A DNA stretch of 18,133 nucleotides from Ophiosphaerella korrae (lineage: Eukaryota; Ascomycota; Dothideomycetes; Pleosporales; Phaeosphaeriaceae), in contig JALNQF010000647.1 in assembly GCA_028456385.1 (NCBI GenBank), forward strand, positions 1 through 18,133, given 5' to 3'. Each line of letters begins with the position of its first letter. Position 1 is the first letter of the stretch. The notes under the pieces were generated by a model that searched no databases, had not been told where the DNA came from, and saw nothing but the letters and a program-made list of their open reading frames with translations. The translations under genes were made by a program, and so were the position numbers. Below are positions 8,936 through 18,133 of the stretch, in pieces.

Positions 8936-9119
8936 AAAAATTACTTAATAGTTCTATCCTATACACTATAGCAAGAGATCGCAAGCTTAGTATACTCCTA
9001 TCCTATCCTATCTTATCTTATCTATTACTTAAACGCTTACAATATTCTATAGCAAGATTACTCTACTTAATAAAGGTACTACTCTACTTAACAAGCGCTT
9101 ATAATAGCTAGTATAGTTT
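8936..9119 (+). other. Copia leader between primer site and gag
   Basis: No coding frame is clear. It contains a pentanucleotide run (TATCC/TATCT, about 8998-9025). A packaging signal would be expected in this stretch but cannot be recognised. Confidence 0.4.
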
Positions 9120-12100
9120 ATACAACTCTATTACAACGCTCTTAAGCTAGGTATCTAGTAGCTAGTTAATCTAGAAGCTAATAACGTCCCTAATATCTAC
9201 GCTAACAAACTAGTTTAACCTAAACTAAAGAGCCTAGTAATAGTAGAAGAGGTAGCTACTTACAAGCTTGTAATAGAGAAATACTAGGCTATAAAAGATA
9301 CCTAGGTATCGCGAATAGTACGCCTTAGAGCTCTAAGCGCTTAGGTAAACGCTATAGTTAATCTAAGCTATCTAGTAATAGCTAAGATAACTCTACTTAT
9401 AAATAATAAAGCTACGTTATAAGAGCTTGTCTAAACGCTAAAGAGCTTACTAGCCCTATCTAATACTAGCGCTAGTAATCTTATCTAAGCTTAATACTAA
9501 GCCTATCTATAGAAGGCTCGCTAAGGACGATAATTGCTAAAGCTCTAGTACGATAAGTAGCTACGCCTATATTAGCGTGCAATCGCGTATAATATTACAG
9601 AGGTAATAGGTAAGCTCGTAGTATAAGATTTCCTAGAAGCGTTAACGCTAAAGCTAGCTCTAGACTAGGCTTAGATAATAAGCTAATTAGTAATCTAGAG
9701 CTTAGTCCTTAGCTTAAAGGTACTTACGCTAGGGCAAATTAGTAGTATCTACTTAGCTCTATTATAGGAGCACAAGCTCTAAACTACTAATTAAGGAGCT
9801 AGCGTATTTATAACGTTTAGAGAATCTAAGCTAAGCTTAAGCTTAAGTACTAACTTAAAATACAACTACCTATATAGCTAAGCTTACTACTAGAAGCTAT
9901 AAGATTATAGATAGGTATAAGTAGCGCTTACTAGTAATCTATTTAAAATAGACGATAATAGAAAGGCGAAAATATAGGCTTGTTTAGATAAGCCGCGCTT
10001 TGTAGTAGTTAAAACCTTAGTAACTTAAAAGTAGGCTAGTTCCTTATAGGAACTAGTTAAAGCTAGCTTAGAGTTAGTTAAATTAAAGGCTCTAGTCTAC
10101 CTAGGCTAGCTAAACGCAGTACTTATCGACCTAGGCATACTTATCGACTTAGGTAAACTTATTAAGCTAGCACCTAGAGCCTACTTAACGCTAGATTTTA
10201 ACACTTAGTTACTCTCTAAGAGTACTATACTCGACAATAGAGCTACTCTCTACTTAGTTAACTTAATAAGTCTTATAGAACTAGGCTCCTTTATAAGAGT
10301 AAAAGGCGTAAGCTACGTAGAGGTAAGTATATAAGCGTTTCTAATACTTAGTAAAGGTACTTAAGTCTTTAAGAACGCTCTAAATAGAGCTTATAGTAAG
10401 CGTATAGAGAATCTTATACTTTATAAAGTAGTAGTAGTTAAAGGATTTTATGTTAATATAGTATCTAAAGCTTGATTATAGTAAGCTAGAGCTTAGTATT
10501 AAGGTTTTAACGCAACTCTAAGAGTAGGAACGCTAGTAGAGAGTATTATACTAGCGACGCTAATACGTAAATATAATCTTACTTTTATTAAATATAAGCC
10601 TATTACGTTTTATCTAACTATTATAAGCGTAACTTAAGGTAATTAAGTTAATTAACGGCTTAACTTATAGCGCATAACGCCTAGAAGCAACTTAGAGGAG
10701 CTCTAGTACGCTAGAGCTAGTTATCTTAGACTAGAAGTACTGCGAGCGCTAGTAACAAGCGCGAGAAACATGCGTATTAATAGGATAGCGCGTATTAAGT
10801 ACGAGTATTACTTAATAGCCTACGCTAAGTAAGTTATCTTAAGGCAGCCTAGAGAGAGAGCCCTACGCCTATACTAGCGAGTAGCGTAGGACCTATTTAA
10901 TATACCTACTAGCTACTTTAGAGAAGTTTAGACTATACTACTTAAGTACAAGTATAGTAGTAAGCTCTATACCTACTTATTATAAGGTAAAACGCTCTAA
11001 GAGATAATAAGAGTATTTAAAAGCTTTGCAAAGCTGCTACTAACGTGCTATAAGCTCTATACGTACGTACTCTAGTAAGATAATAAAGTAGTAACGCTCC
11101 TATAGAGAGGTAAGACGCGCTTCTAGATTTAGGCTAAACAAGAAGAGATTATAGTTAAGAGCACTCTAGTATATACGCACGAGCTAAATAGAAGAGCTAA
11201 GAGAGCTAGTTAAGAAATAATAACAAAAGTAATTAAGATAAGGATAAGCGCTAACCTACTAGAAAGGCTCTAGCTAGAGATAGTAGAGGTAGCTACGTAG
11301 CTATATAATATAAGCCTAAGCTACGCTTATAATATACAAGCTCTTAATATAGTACTTAATAGCTAGTTTAGATAGTACTTTAGATACTATTAGCTTAAGC
11401 AAGTAAGAGCTACTACAGCAGACCTTTAGCTAGATTAGAGTAGAGTATACGCCTATAGCTACTGCGTATATCTACTTAACAAGGAGCGAGTAGCTAGGCG
11501 CAACAAGAGAGGCTTTAAAATAAGCCCTTAGGGCTATATTAGATATCTAGTAAGATATAGAGTATCTAATATATATAGGATATAGGTTCTAGAATTAGAT
11601 TAGGTAATTACAACGCGCAACGTAACATTTAATAAGTAGCTCTTCTACAACAAAAGGAGTAAAGCTTATTAAGAGCTCCTAAAGCTAGAGATTTAAAAAC
11701 TCGTTAACGTATTATATAAAGACGTAACGCGCGACGTAAGAGAGACCTAGGATAATATATATAACTAGCTCCGCGAAGCAGCTTAAATCCTAGAAAGCTA
11801 CTAGTAAGGCAAGCACCTAGAGTAGAATCTAGGGGGTAGAGCTCTACGTAATACTAAAAGCTAGGCTAGCTAGCTAGCTATCTTAGTAAAACAAGGAGTA
11901 GACCCTATATAGGTAGTAAGCTTAGCTAGTAAACTACATAGAATCTATATAGAGTAACCTAAGCTTAGCGGCCTTCGAACTCTAGAGTAAACACTTAAAC
12001 CTAGAGGAGTTTAGTACATAGGTGCTAATATTAATTATAGAAATCAATACAGCAAAGTATCTAAAAGCTCCTAGGAATTACAATTAACTAGAGAAGCGAG

Positions 12101-14175
12101 CGCCTTAGAGTAGCTAATAGATAAGAGTTTAAATTAAACTACTACTTATCGAACTACCTCTCCTTAAGTAGCTATAGCTTCTACAGCTCTAAATAAAGCA
12201 AATACTATCTTTTATTAAGTAGCCGCATCTTATATAGCTCTAAATAATATAGTTAGAGCTTATTAGTAGCGCACACGCTAGCAATAGCTAGCGCTAACGC
12301 GATTAAGCTAAAGACTCTAAAACAACAAGCTAGACGATAGCGCTAGAAGCTCGAGCGCTTACTTATTATTATATAAACCTAAGTAGAGCAAATAGAGTAG
12401 TATACTAGACGAGCTACTCCTACGAGTACTAATAGACCGTAACCTAAATATAGAGCTTGCCGTAGTAAACGCTGTAATCGCAGCAGCTACTTAGCTTAAG
12501 CTATAACTATAAGCTTATCTACATTAAGATAAGCTCTTACTACTACTATAAAATTAGAAGCACCTACACACGCACCTGTATAGGCAGCTCTTTAAATAAG
12601 CAGCTTAGAAAGAGATTAATACGCTACTAGTAGCTAGCACCTAGGAGGAGATAGAGCGCTCGTAATTAAGCAATTAGCTACTACCTCTAAAGTAGGTTTT
12701 TACATACAAACTTAACTAAGATAGCTACTTTCTTAAGTATAAAGCTTAGATTGTAGTACGCGGAGACCTCTAAATAATCGATTTAATACAATTAACTTAC
12801 GCTACTACGTTAGCAGCGCGCTTGTTTTAAACCGCAATAGCAATTGTAGCTAAGTTCGACCTAGAAGTAGCTTAGTATAACGTTATTAGAGCTTTCCTCT
12901 ACGCACACAGAGATTATTAACTAGTAGTTATCTACAAGCTCCTAGATAGGTTCAAAGTAGCTAGTAAGTGCGTTAAGCTCAATTAAGCGCTGTATAGCCT
13001 TAAAGACTCGCCACTCCTCTAGTATAAGGAGCTCTTAAGAACGCTTAAACAAGCTAGTCTTATAGTCTTAAAAGAAGAGCCGTACTTATTCTACAATAAG
13101 GAGCGTAAAATACTCCTTCTCTTCTACGTTAACAATATATTAGTAATATATTACAAAATCTACTAATTAGAAGCTTACTAAATCGTTAAGAAAATTAAAC
13201 AAGCCTATAATATAGAAGACAAAGGCCTAGTAAGCTAGTTCCTAGGCGTACAAGTAATACAGAGTTAGCTAGATAGGACTATTACGCTCGTCTATAATAA
13301 GTATATTAATAAGATAGTAAAAAAGTTCGATCTTGCAAGCTCTCTAAGCTTTCTAGTAACTCTATTACTAGTAGAAGAGCTGTAGCTAAGTAAAGGAGAG
13401 GCCTTAAAGCGTAAAATCAAGGACTACTAAGAGCAAGTAGGATCTATCTTGTACACAGCAATAATAGTGCGACTAGACGTCGCATTTATAGCTACTAAGC
13501 TCTCTTAATATCTTACAAATCCAAGCTAAAAGTATCTTAAAGTAGTAAACTAAGTTATTATTTACCTATATAGAACTTAGTACCTATTAGTCTAGTATAG
13601 CAAGTAGTAAGATAGCTAGTAGCAAGATAGCGAGTAGCAAGATAGTAAGTAGTAAGACACTAAGCTACTTATATATAGAGACGCGTCGTTTACTAATAAT
13701 CTAGTAACGCGCTGCTTATCTTATAGCTATATTATAATACTCTTTAGTAGAGTAGTAATATAGAAAGTAGCGCAATAAGCTATAGTAACTACCTCTACTA
13801 CTAAAGCCAAGCTACTCGCGCTCGAGCACGTAAGCAAAGAGGTAATAGTACTAAAAAGGCTCTTTTAAGAGCTTATATTAGACCTAGGAGCTACTTAGAT
13901 AATCTTCTACAATAATTAGCAAACAATTAGACTTGTCGTAAGTAAAAATAAGAGAGTAACAACGCACTTACGTTACGTAGATATATAGAATATATAGCTA
14001 AGACAAGAGTATACTAGAGGCTTATTTTAAGTCTCTTATATGCTAACGAGCGAGATACTAGTAGATAGCCTAACTAAGCACCTCTTAGAGTAGTAGTTTA
14101 AGAGATTTAAAGCTTACCTTAACCTTAAGGATATATAAGCTAAGCTTAAGTTATAAGAATTATAAAAGTAGAGTA
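9120..14175 (+). pseudogene. Copia gag-pol polyprotein, single frame, RIP-degraded
   Basis: One frame runs from ATA 9120 (probably a former ATG; start inferred) for about 1685 codons. Gag fills roughly the first 360 residues, with no clear zinc knuckle left. Protease shows ILDNRATLYLVN at 10227-10262 (for LDSGATxHV). Integrase follows at about 10860-11660: degraded HHCC region near 10870, D in LxxDN near 11073, and ELNRRAKRAS near 11175-11200 for xNGxAERA, with catalytic Glu turned to Lys. It ends in the GYIRYLVRYR and VTTRNVTF blocks. RT spans about 12650-13500, with KFDLEVA at 12852, and FYVNN near 13120 where YVDD stood. RNase H runs to about 14060, and the frame ends after the SLTKHLLE block. 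Protease, integrase, RT and C-terminus all share one phase, so no frameshift separates gag from pol. Nearly all stops are TAA/TAG. Not functional. Confidence 0.93.
13605..13664 (+). repeat. 15-bp in-frame tandem repeat, four copies
   Basis: Four 15-bp units encode QQDSx-type pentapeptides in the gag-pol frame, between the RT and RNase H domains. The period is a multiple of three, so the reading frame is preserved. Probably a flexible linker made by replication slippage. Confidence 0.85.
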
Positions 14176-14294
14176 TAGAGCTATAAAGAAGTCTTTAAAT
14201 TAAAGCGCTAAAGCGTAGAGCTAAAGCTTAGAGCTAAGCTTAAAATAGAGTATCTATTTAAAATATAAGATTAATAAACTTATTAAAAAGCGCC

Positions 14295-14317
14295 TTTACG
14301 CGTAGACGACGCGTAAA
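14295..14317. repeat. G/C-containing hairpin between pol and antisense ORF end
   Basis: A perfect 9-bp stem, TTTACGCGT / ACGCGTAAA, closes a 5-base loop AGACG. It retains three CpG per arm in otherwise A/T-rich DNA. It lies within the 3' part of the antisense frame, close to where both transcripts would converge, and is not followed by a T-run typical of a bacterial terminator. Confidence 0.6.
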
Positions 14318-14950
14318 AGCCTCCTTAGCTTAAGCGTCCCTAGCTAGTAGAGTAGTAATAGCCCCTATTGTAAAGGCAGCATTAGCAAGCGTAGTAGTAG
14401 TAAGATTATAGGTAGAGGTAGGAGTAGTAGTAGTAGTAGGTGTAGGTATAGGCGTAGGCTAAGGTAGAGGTAGAGGTAAGAGTAGTAGAAGAGTCTAAGG
14501 ACCTAGAGTCTCCTCTATAACCTCGCTAAGTAGTACACGAAAAGTCTTTTAGAGAGCTTTAAGCTCCCTCTCTAGAGCCTTATAGGCCTAGGTAGTAACA
14601 AAGGTAATAGTAGCGTAGTAAGCAATCTTAGAGCTATAATGCGAGTTAGTTAACTAATATTAGATAAAGAGCTAGAGTAGCTCTTAAAGTAGCAAATTAA
14701 AGAGCTAGAGTAAAATTTTTAAATTAACTTATATAGGAACGCAGCCGTAGCTACTAGTAGTATAGCGTACATAACGCTAAACCCCCTCCCTAAAGGAGTT
14801 ATAGTAGCTCCTGTTAGAGTAGCCCGCTAACGCGCTACGAGTGTAGTAGAGGTAGGGCTCCTTATAGAGAGTACTTACAACCCCCTTAAGAGAGGAAGTA
14901 TAAGAGAGTAAGGGCGAGGGCGTCTACAGCACTAGAGTCTTTTTAGTACG

Positions 14951-14964
14951 CTTCTTCTTCTTCT

Positions 14965-15006
<42 letters not shown>
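14951..15006 (+). repeat. Trinucleotide microsatellites (CTT)5 and (TAG)14
   Basis: Five CTT units (14951-14965) run straight into fourteen TAG units (14965-15006). Read on the minus strand in the antisense frame they are Lys5 and Thr13. On the plus strand they could be relics of (CAG)n. Shorter TAG runs occur at 14391-14402 and 14425-14439. Confidence 0.9.
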
Positions 15007-15328
15007 CTTTAGAGGTAGTGCAGGAGCAAGATATACAAGCGCAAGTAGCTTTCTTAGCTTTACTCTACAAGAACAAGTTAGTGCAACAATTACTAATATA
15101 AAAAGTAAGCTTTAAAAGCTTTAAAAATAGTAACTTACGATAGCTATAATAATAGTTACTAAAGAGTTTACGAGGCTAAGAAAACTCTAAATATACTGCG
15201 CGCAGCGTATAAGCGCTTAGCACCTACGTATAAGCCTAAAACAAATAGAATCGCAGGTAAAGGTATTTTCAACTAAGTTTAGATAACTACTACGAAACTT
15301 ATTAAATAGCTCTACTGCGCAGCTTACC

Positions 15329-15337
15329 TAGGGGGTA
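15329..15337 (+). other. Copia polypurine tract
   Basis: TAGGGGGTA directly precedes the 3' LTR; the five-G run is exceptional in this A/T-rich window and fits the plus-strand primer site. Confidence 0.7.
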
Positions 15338-15502
15338 TATTATAAGTTAGAGCTTTACTCTATATAATTTAGGTAAGCCTGTAGTAGTAAGTAAGCTATA
15401 CAAGCTGTTCGAGCTACTCTACTATATATAAGTAGCCTAGCTTAGATAGCTCTTTAATTAATAATTATCTCCTACTTATTCCTAAGCTCGCATCTCGTAA
15501 CA
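15338..15502 (+). repeat. Copia 3' LTR (165 bp)
   Basis: Same length as the 5' LTR, with about 19 differences, every one a transition, and none in the ~55 bases around the TATA box. It ends CTCGTAACA and is followed by the target duplication TCTTA. Confidence 0.93.
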
Positions 15503-15507
15503 TCTTA
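15503..15507 (+). repeat. Copia target-site duplication, right
   Basis: TCTTA, identical to 8749-8753. Confidence 0.92.
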
Positions 15508-15549
15508 CTTTATAACTTTGTATTTACTAAAATTATAAATTTACGAATT
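15508..15549. repeat. Right inner inverted repeat, part right of copia
   Basis: The outer 55-bp unit of the right repeat, inverted relative to 2586-2635. Joined to 8753 with copia and one target duplication removed, the two units have a 56-bp period, matching the 55-bp period on the left. Confidence 0.8.
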
Positions 15550-15690
15550 TATTACGTATCTATATTATAATTAGCTTTCTAGCTAAGACTATTATTTTAT
15601 AAGTTATTACCCTACTCGTCTTATATTTTAATAGTAGGTATATCTAGGCTAATTAGTTCTATCCTAATTACTCTTATTACTATCGTAACA
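15550..15690 (-). repeat. Gypsy 3' LTR, right copy (141 bp)
   Basis: Read on the minus strand it begins TGTTACGATAG and ends CGTAATA (from CGTAACA). Its length equals that of the left copy. It differs from the left copy by both transitions and other changes, so the two do not look like a very recent duplication. Confidence 0.8.
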
Positions 15691-15704
15691 CTATCCCCTC
15701 TTCT
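15691..15704 (-). other. Gypsy polypurine tract, right copy
   Basis: AGAAGAGGGGATAG on the minus strand, directly upstream of the LTR; it keeps one more G than the left copy. Confidence 0.75.
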
Positions 15705-16343
15705 AAATAGATTTTTGTTTCTCTATCCTAGAGCTAAGGTTATCTATCTAGTTTCTTTATTAATTTCTAGTTCCTTGTTACTCTCTATATTATCGCGTTC
15801 CTAACGTAATAAACTTCTTCTAGTAGCTTATATTGTTTATAATAAGGTTAAAATATTTCTCTATTATTATTATACTTTGTTAAGTCTTTTATACCTTATA
15901 TCCTTAAAGGATAGTAAATATTATAATAAATATATTCTTGCTAATATTTAATATAAATATATTTCCTCTAAAGTTTCCCTATTAGAGTATAAGTATTTAA
16001 TTTCTACGTAGTCTCTATCTTCTAAGTTATATAGGGAGAGCTATTAATAAAGCTTAAGAGAAACTATTATTATAGCTTACTATAACTAAGGCTAAGTATA
16101 AGTTAACTCTTTATAAGCTAGTAGAGCTTTATTCCTATATTAAGCGTTTACGTAAGTTAAAGGCTTATAATAATACTAAGTTATCTAAATAGTTTTATAT
16201 AATAGAGGCTAAAGTAGATCTAGATAATATAGTAGAGGCTACTATAGTTCTTAGTATATTAAATACTCTTATTACCTCTCTATCTATTAGTAGTATTATA
16301 GATTTTTTTAATTTACTATAAAGTAGCTTAAAAGGTTTTAACT
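15705..16343 (-). other. Gypsy segment between pol stop and 3' LTR, right copy
   Basis: Mirror of 1798-2430 and similarly coding-like. On the sense (minus) strand the frames read VEIKYLYSNRETLEEIY and ESNKELEINKE near the LTR, and LDNLVLLQAFNLRKRL further upstream. On the plus strand, the frame starting at 15691 has only three stops in its first ~115 codons (15802, 15949, 16009), and a second frame near 16085-16320 has one stop in about 78. No known domain. Confidence 0.35.
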
Positions 16344-18133
16344 TTAGAACTTCTCTAGTTTCTTAAGGTAATTAAGGTTATCTTCTAGTTCCTATATTTC
16401 TTCCTATAGTTATCTTTTTTTATCTATTCCTATCTATTTTACTAAATAGTAGTTCCTACTATTATAGAACTAGTATACTAGGATTTCCTTAACTTTTTAT
16501 TCTTTTTGTTCTCTATATATATCTACTTTATACACTAGTAGTTCTACGTCTTATAGTACCTTTTCTAGTAGTACTATATAGAATATTAGGTATATCCTTA
16601 TTTTACTTAGTAGTCTTAATTTAAATATAACTAGTATAACTTCTTTCTCTACTTTATATAGTCTTATCTTAATATAATCTAGTTTTAAACTTAATTACTT
16701 ACTTTTAATATTTCTTTATAGTAACTATACTTTTTCCTCTTCTTTAAATTAGAGTCCTTTTATATATTTTTTATTATAATATTTTATTATATAATTTTAT
16801 AGAAACTCTACGTCTTATCTTAATTAATTATGTATATCTTTAAGTCTATTAGTAAGGTTTTTATCTCTTAGAAACTAAGATACTTTAACTCTTAGTATTT
16901 TGTATATATTAGGGTTAAATCTATAGTTTAAAAAAAAAAGTAATACTTTTATTACTACGTTCTTTACACTATTGTATACTAACTATACTATAGGTAGTAA
17001 CTATACCTAATTGTTTTAGTTATAATTAAGGTAGTATCTTAGGTATTATTCTCCTATCTAATTTATACGTTCTAATTATCTATCTATCTATAAGTAGTAT
17101 ACTATTAATATTACGTATTTAATTCCTAATTATACTATTATTATTACTTATAGTTTTACTATAAATCTTACGTTTCTATCTATAATAATTTTATTTAGTA
17201 GTCTATATTAGCTAATTATAGTTCCTAGGACCTAGTATATAGTAACCTCTATTCTACTTTTTTTTTTATATAGTCTAAAGTATAAGTACTTTATAAGTTT
17301 ATCTACTATTATTAGGATTCTATTGTTTTAACTCCTAATATTAAGTCTTTTAACTTAGGTAGTTTTGTAATAAAATCTATTATAATAACTCTCTAAAGTC
17401 TTTCTAGTACTTTAATTAGTTATAATATCCTATATAGTGCGTATCTACTATACTTATATCTATAGTATTTTATATAGTCTCGTAGTACTTCTATTACTAG
17501 TTATATTACTCTTAGGATATAATAAACTCTTAGTAGTCTATCTAGTATTTTAGTAATTCCTTAATATCTATATACTAGTAGTTTATAAAACTATTATATA
17601 AATTCTCTTTATATTTTTCTTAGAATATATATTCTTCTATAGGCTTATATAAAGCCTTCTTAGATTTTAAGTTTCTTTGTTTCTTTAGAGGTTTTTCTTG
17701 TTTCTTTCTAAATCTATTTATCTAGCTCGCTACTCTTTCTCTTAAGTGTTATAGCTATTTTTAGTATATTTAGGACTAAATATCTATCTTTGTTCTTAAT
17801 TAGAACTATACTAGTAGTGTTTACTTCTTCTTATAAGTCTAGTTTTCTACTAAAGGTATCTAGAAATTAATTATCTTTCCCTTTTATATATATAACTTTA
17901 AAATTAAATATTAATAAGAACTTCTACTATCTTCTATAGCGTTATAATAAGTCTTTATTTATTATAAATCCTATAAGATTCTTGTAGTCTATATAGACTT
18001 TTGTTTAGTATTTTACTCTTTATAAGTATACTCTCTATTATTTAAATACTTTATAAATTACTAGTATCTCTTTATTATAAATTAGGTAGTTAAGCTCTAC
18101 TAGCTTTATTTTCTTAGAAAAGTATTTAACTAA
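16344..18133 (-). pseudogene. Ty3/Gypsy chromovirus pol, 3' half, right copy
   Basis: Reverse-complement copy of 1-1791, collinear throughout: counted from the window ends, the LTR begins at offset 2445 on the left and 2444 on the right. It shows the same RNase H (VYIDYKNLIGF), integrase (first catalytic Asp at 17377-17375) and chromodomain order, and stops at TAA 16346-16344. RIP hits differ between the copies, some sites being mutated only here and others only on the left, so both were mutated partly independently. It leaves the window before RT. Confidence 0.93.

Larger units (their letters stand above)
14235..15270 (-). pseudogene. Putative antisense ORF between copia pol and 3' LTR
   Basis: On the minus strand one frame of about 345 codons is interrupted only by TAG/TAA, apart from a TGA right at its upstream edge. 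It reads, in order: an N-terminal part rich in Tyr, Lys and Leu (YSYRKLLFLKLLKL near 15155-15115), and a Cys-rich stretch CxCxxCxC near 15040-15020. Then come 13 Thr codons (15005-14967), a basic run K5-R-T-K-K (14965-14940) resembling a nuclear localisation signal, and a helical stretch ALERELKAL near 14586-14560. Further on lie a Leu/Pro/Thr-rich segment (14490-14400) and a C-terminal helix (EAFTRRLRVKALF near 14320-14285). No domain family is recognised. It is convergent with gag-pol. Antisense ORFs at this position are known in some plant LTR elements; a captured host gene is the alternative. The opposite strand also has semi-open low-complexity frames, so this is not proven. Confidence 0.45.
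8754..15502 (+). mobile_element. Full-length Ty1/Copia retrotransposon (6749 bp), RIP-degraded
   Basis: The element has two 165-bp LTRs in direct orientation, TCTTA target duplications on both sides, a primer-binding site, a polypurine tract, and one gag-pol frame in the order protease, integrase, RT, RNase H (integrase before RT marks the Copia superfamily). It also carries ~1.1 kb of unusual sequence between pol and the 3' LTR with a putative antisense ORF. The LTRs differ at about 19 of 165 positions, all transitions. The element keeps visibly more C, G and CpG than the flanking Gypsy copies, which suggests a later insertion. Confidence 0.96.
2586..15549. mobile_element. Inverted-repeat-bounded composite element, interrupted by copia
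   Basis: The segment is bounded by ~190-bp inverted repeats and holds a pogo/Fot1-type transposase (minus strand) and a divergent CENP-B-type gene, so a DNA transposon with long inverted ends is the simplest reading. It also holds a truncated Gypsy fragment, an unidentified frame and two tandem-repeat blocks. The copia element sits in the right repeat. A target-site duplication cannot be read because the flanks are themselves inverted copies of one Gypsy element. An alternative is an inverted segmental duplication around a mosaic of older insertions. Confidence 0.4.

Noticed and set aside
14964..15006. Telomeric or centromeric satellite
   Set aside because: (TAG)14 is a short microsatellite inside an element and does not resemble the TTAGGG-type fungal telomere.
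1..18133. Mitochondrial or plastid origin because of the A/T-rich composition
   Set aside because: The content is nuclear LTR and pogo elements with a RIP pattern, and there are no organellar genes.

Overview
The window reads as a gene-poor, transposon-only stretch of a filamentous ascomycete (Pezizomycotina) genome that has been heavily hit by repeat-induced point mutation (RIP). CpA and TpG are scarce and TpA is everywhere. Every recognisable reading frame is broken by TAA and TAG at former Gln and Trp codons, while TGA is rare. The two copia LTRs differ only by transitions. I see no intact gene, no tRNA or rRNA, and no bacterial-type feature.

Layout. (1) 1-2585, + strand: 3' half of a chromodomain Ty3/Gypsy element (RNase H, integrase, chromodomain, 3' region, polypurine tract, 141-bp LTR). 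(2) 2586-2774: a ~190-bp inverted-repeat segment made of two copies of a 55-bp unit plus a longer unique tail. (3) 2775-8607: an asymmetric interior holding, from left to right, an unidentified minus-strand frame, a truncated minus-strand Gypsy gag?-protease-RT fragment, two tandem-repeat blocks, a complete but dead pogo/Fot1 transposase (minus) and a divergent plus-strand CENP-B/HTH-only gene. (4) 8608-8753: the inverted partner of (2). (5) 8754-15502, + strand: a full-length Ty1/Copia element with 165-bp LTRs, a TCTTA target duplication, a half-tRNA-iMet primer site, one continuous gag-pol frame, and a putative antisense ORF between pol and the 3' LTR. (6) 15508-15549: the remainder of the inverted repeat. 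(7) 15550-18133, minus strand: a second copy of the Gypsy 3' half, mirror image of (1).

With the copia element and one copy of its target duplication removed, the locus is an 11.4-kb structure whose two outer arms (2774 and about 2772 bp) are collinear inverted repeats around a 5.8-kb spacer. The first and last bases of the window are the same sequence in opposite orientation. They are identical for exactly 77 bases and then differ, which suggests the window is a whole short-read contig ending at an unresolved repeat node.

Order of events, inferred: formation of the inverted-repeat locus with its pogo-like content, arrival or duplication of the Gypsy element in both arms, insertion of copia into the right arm, and RIP acting throughout. 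Copia keeps more C and G than the rest, so it is probably the youngest insertion. The points most worth a second look are the divergent transposase/CENP-B gene pair inside shared inverted repeats, the antisense ORF in copia, and the extra coding-like segment downstream of the Gypsy chromodomain.
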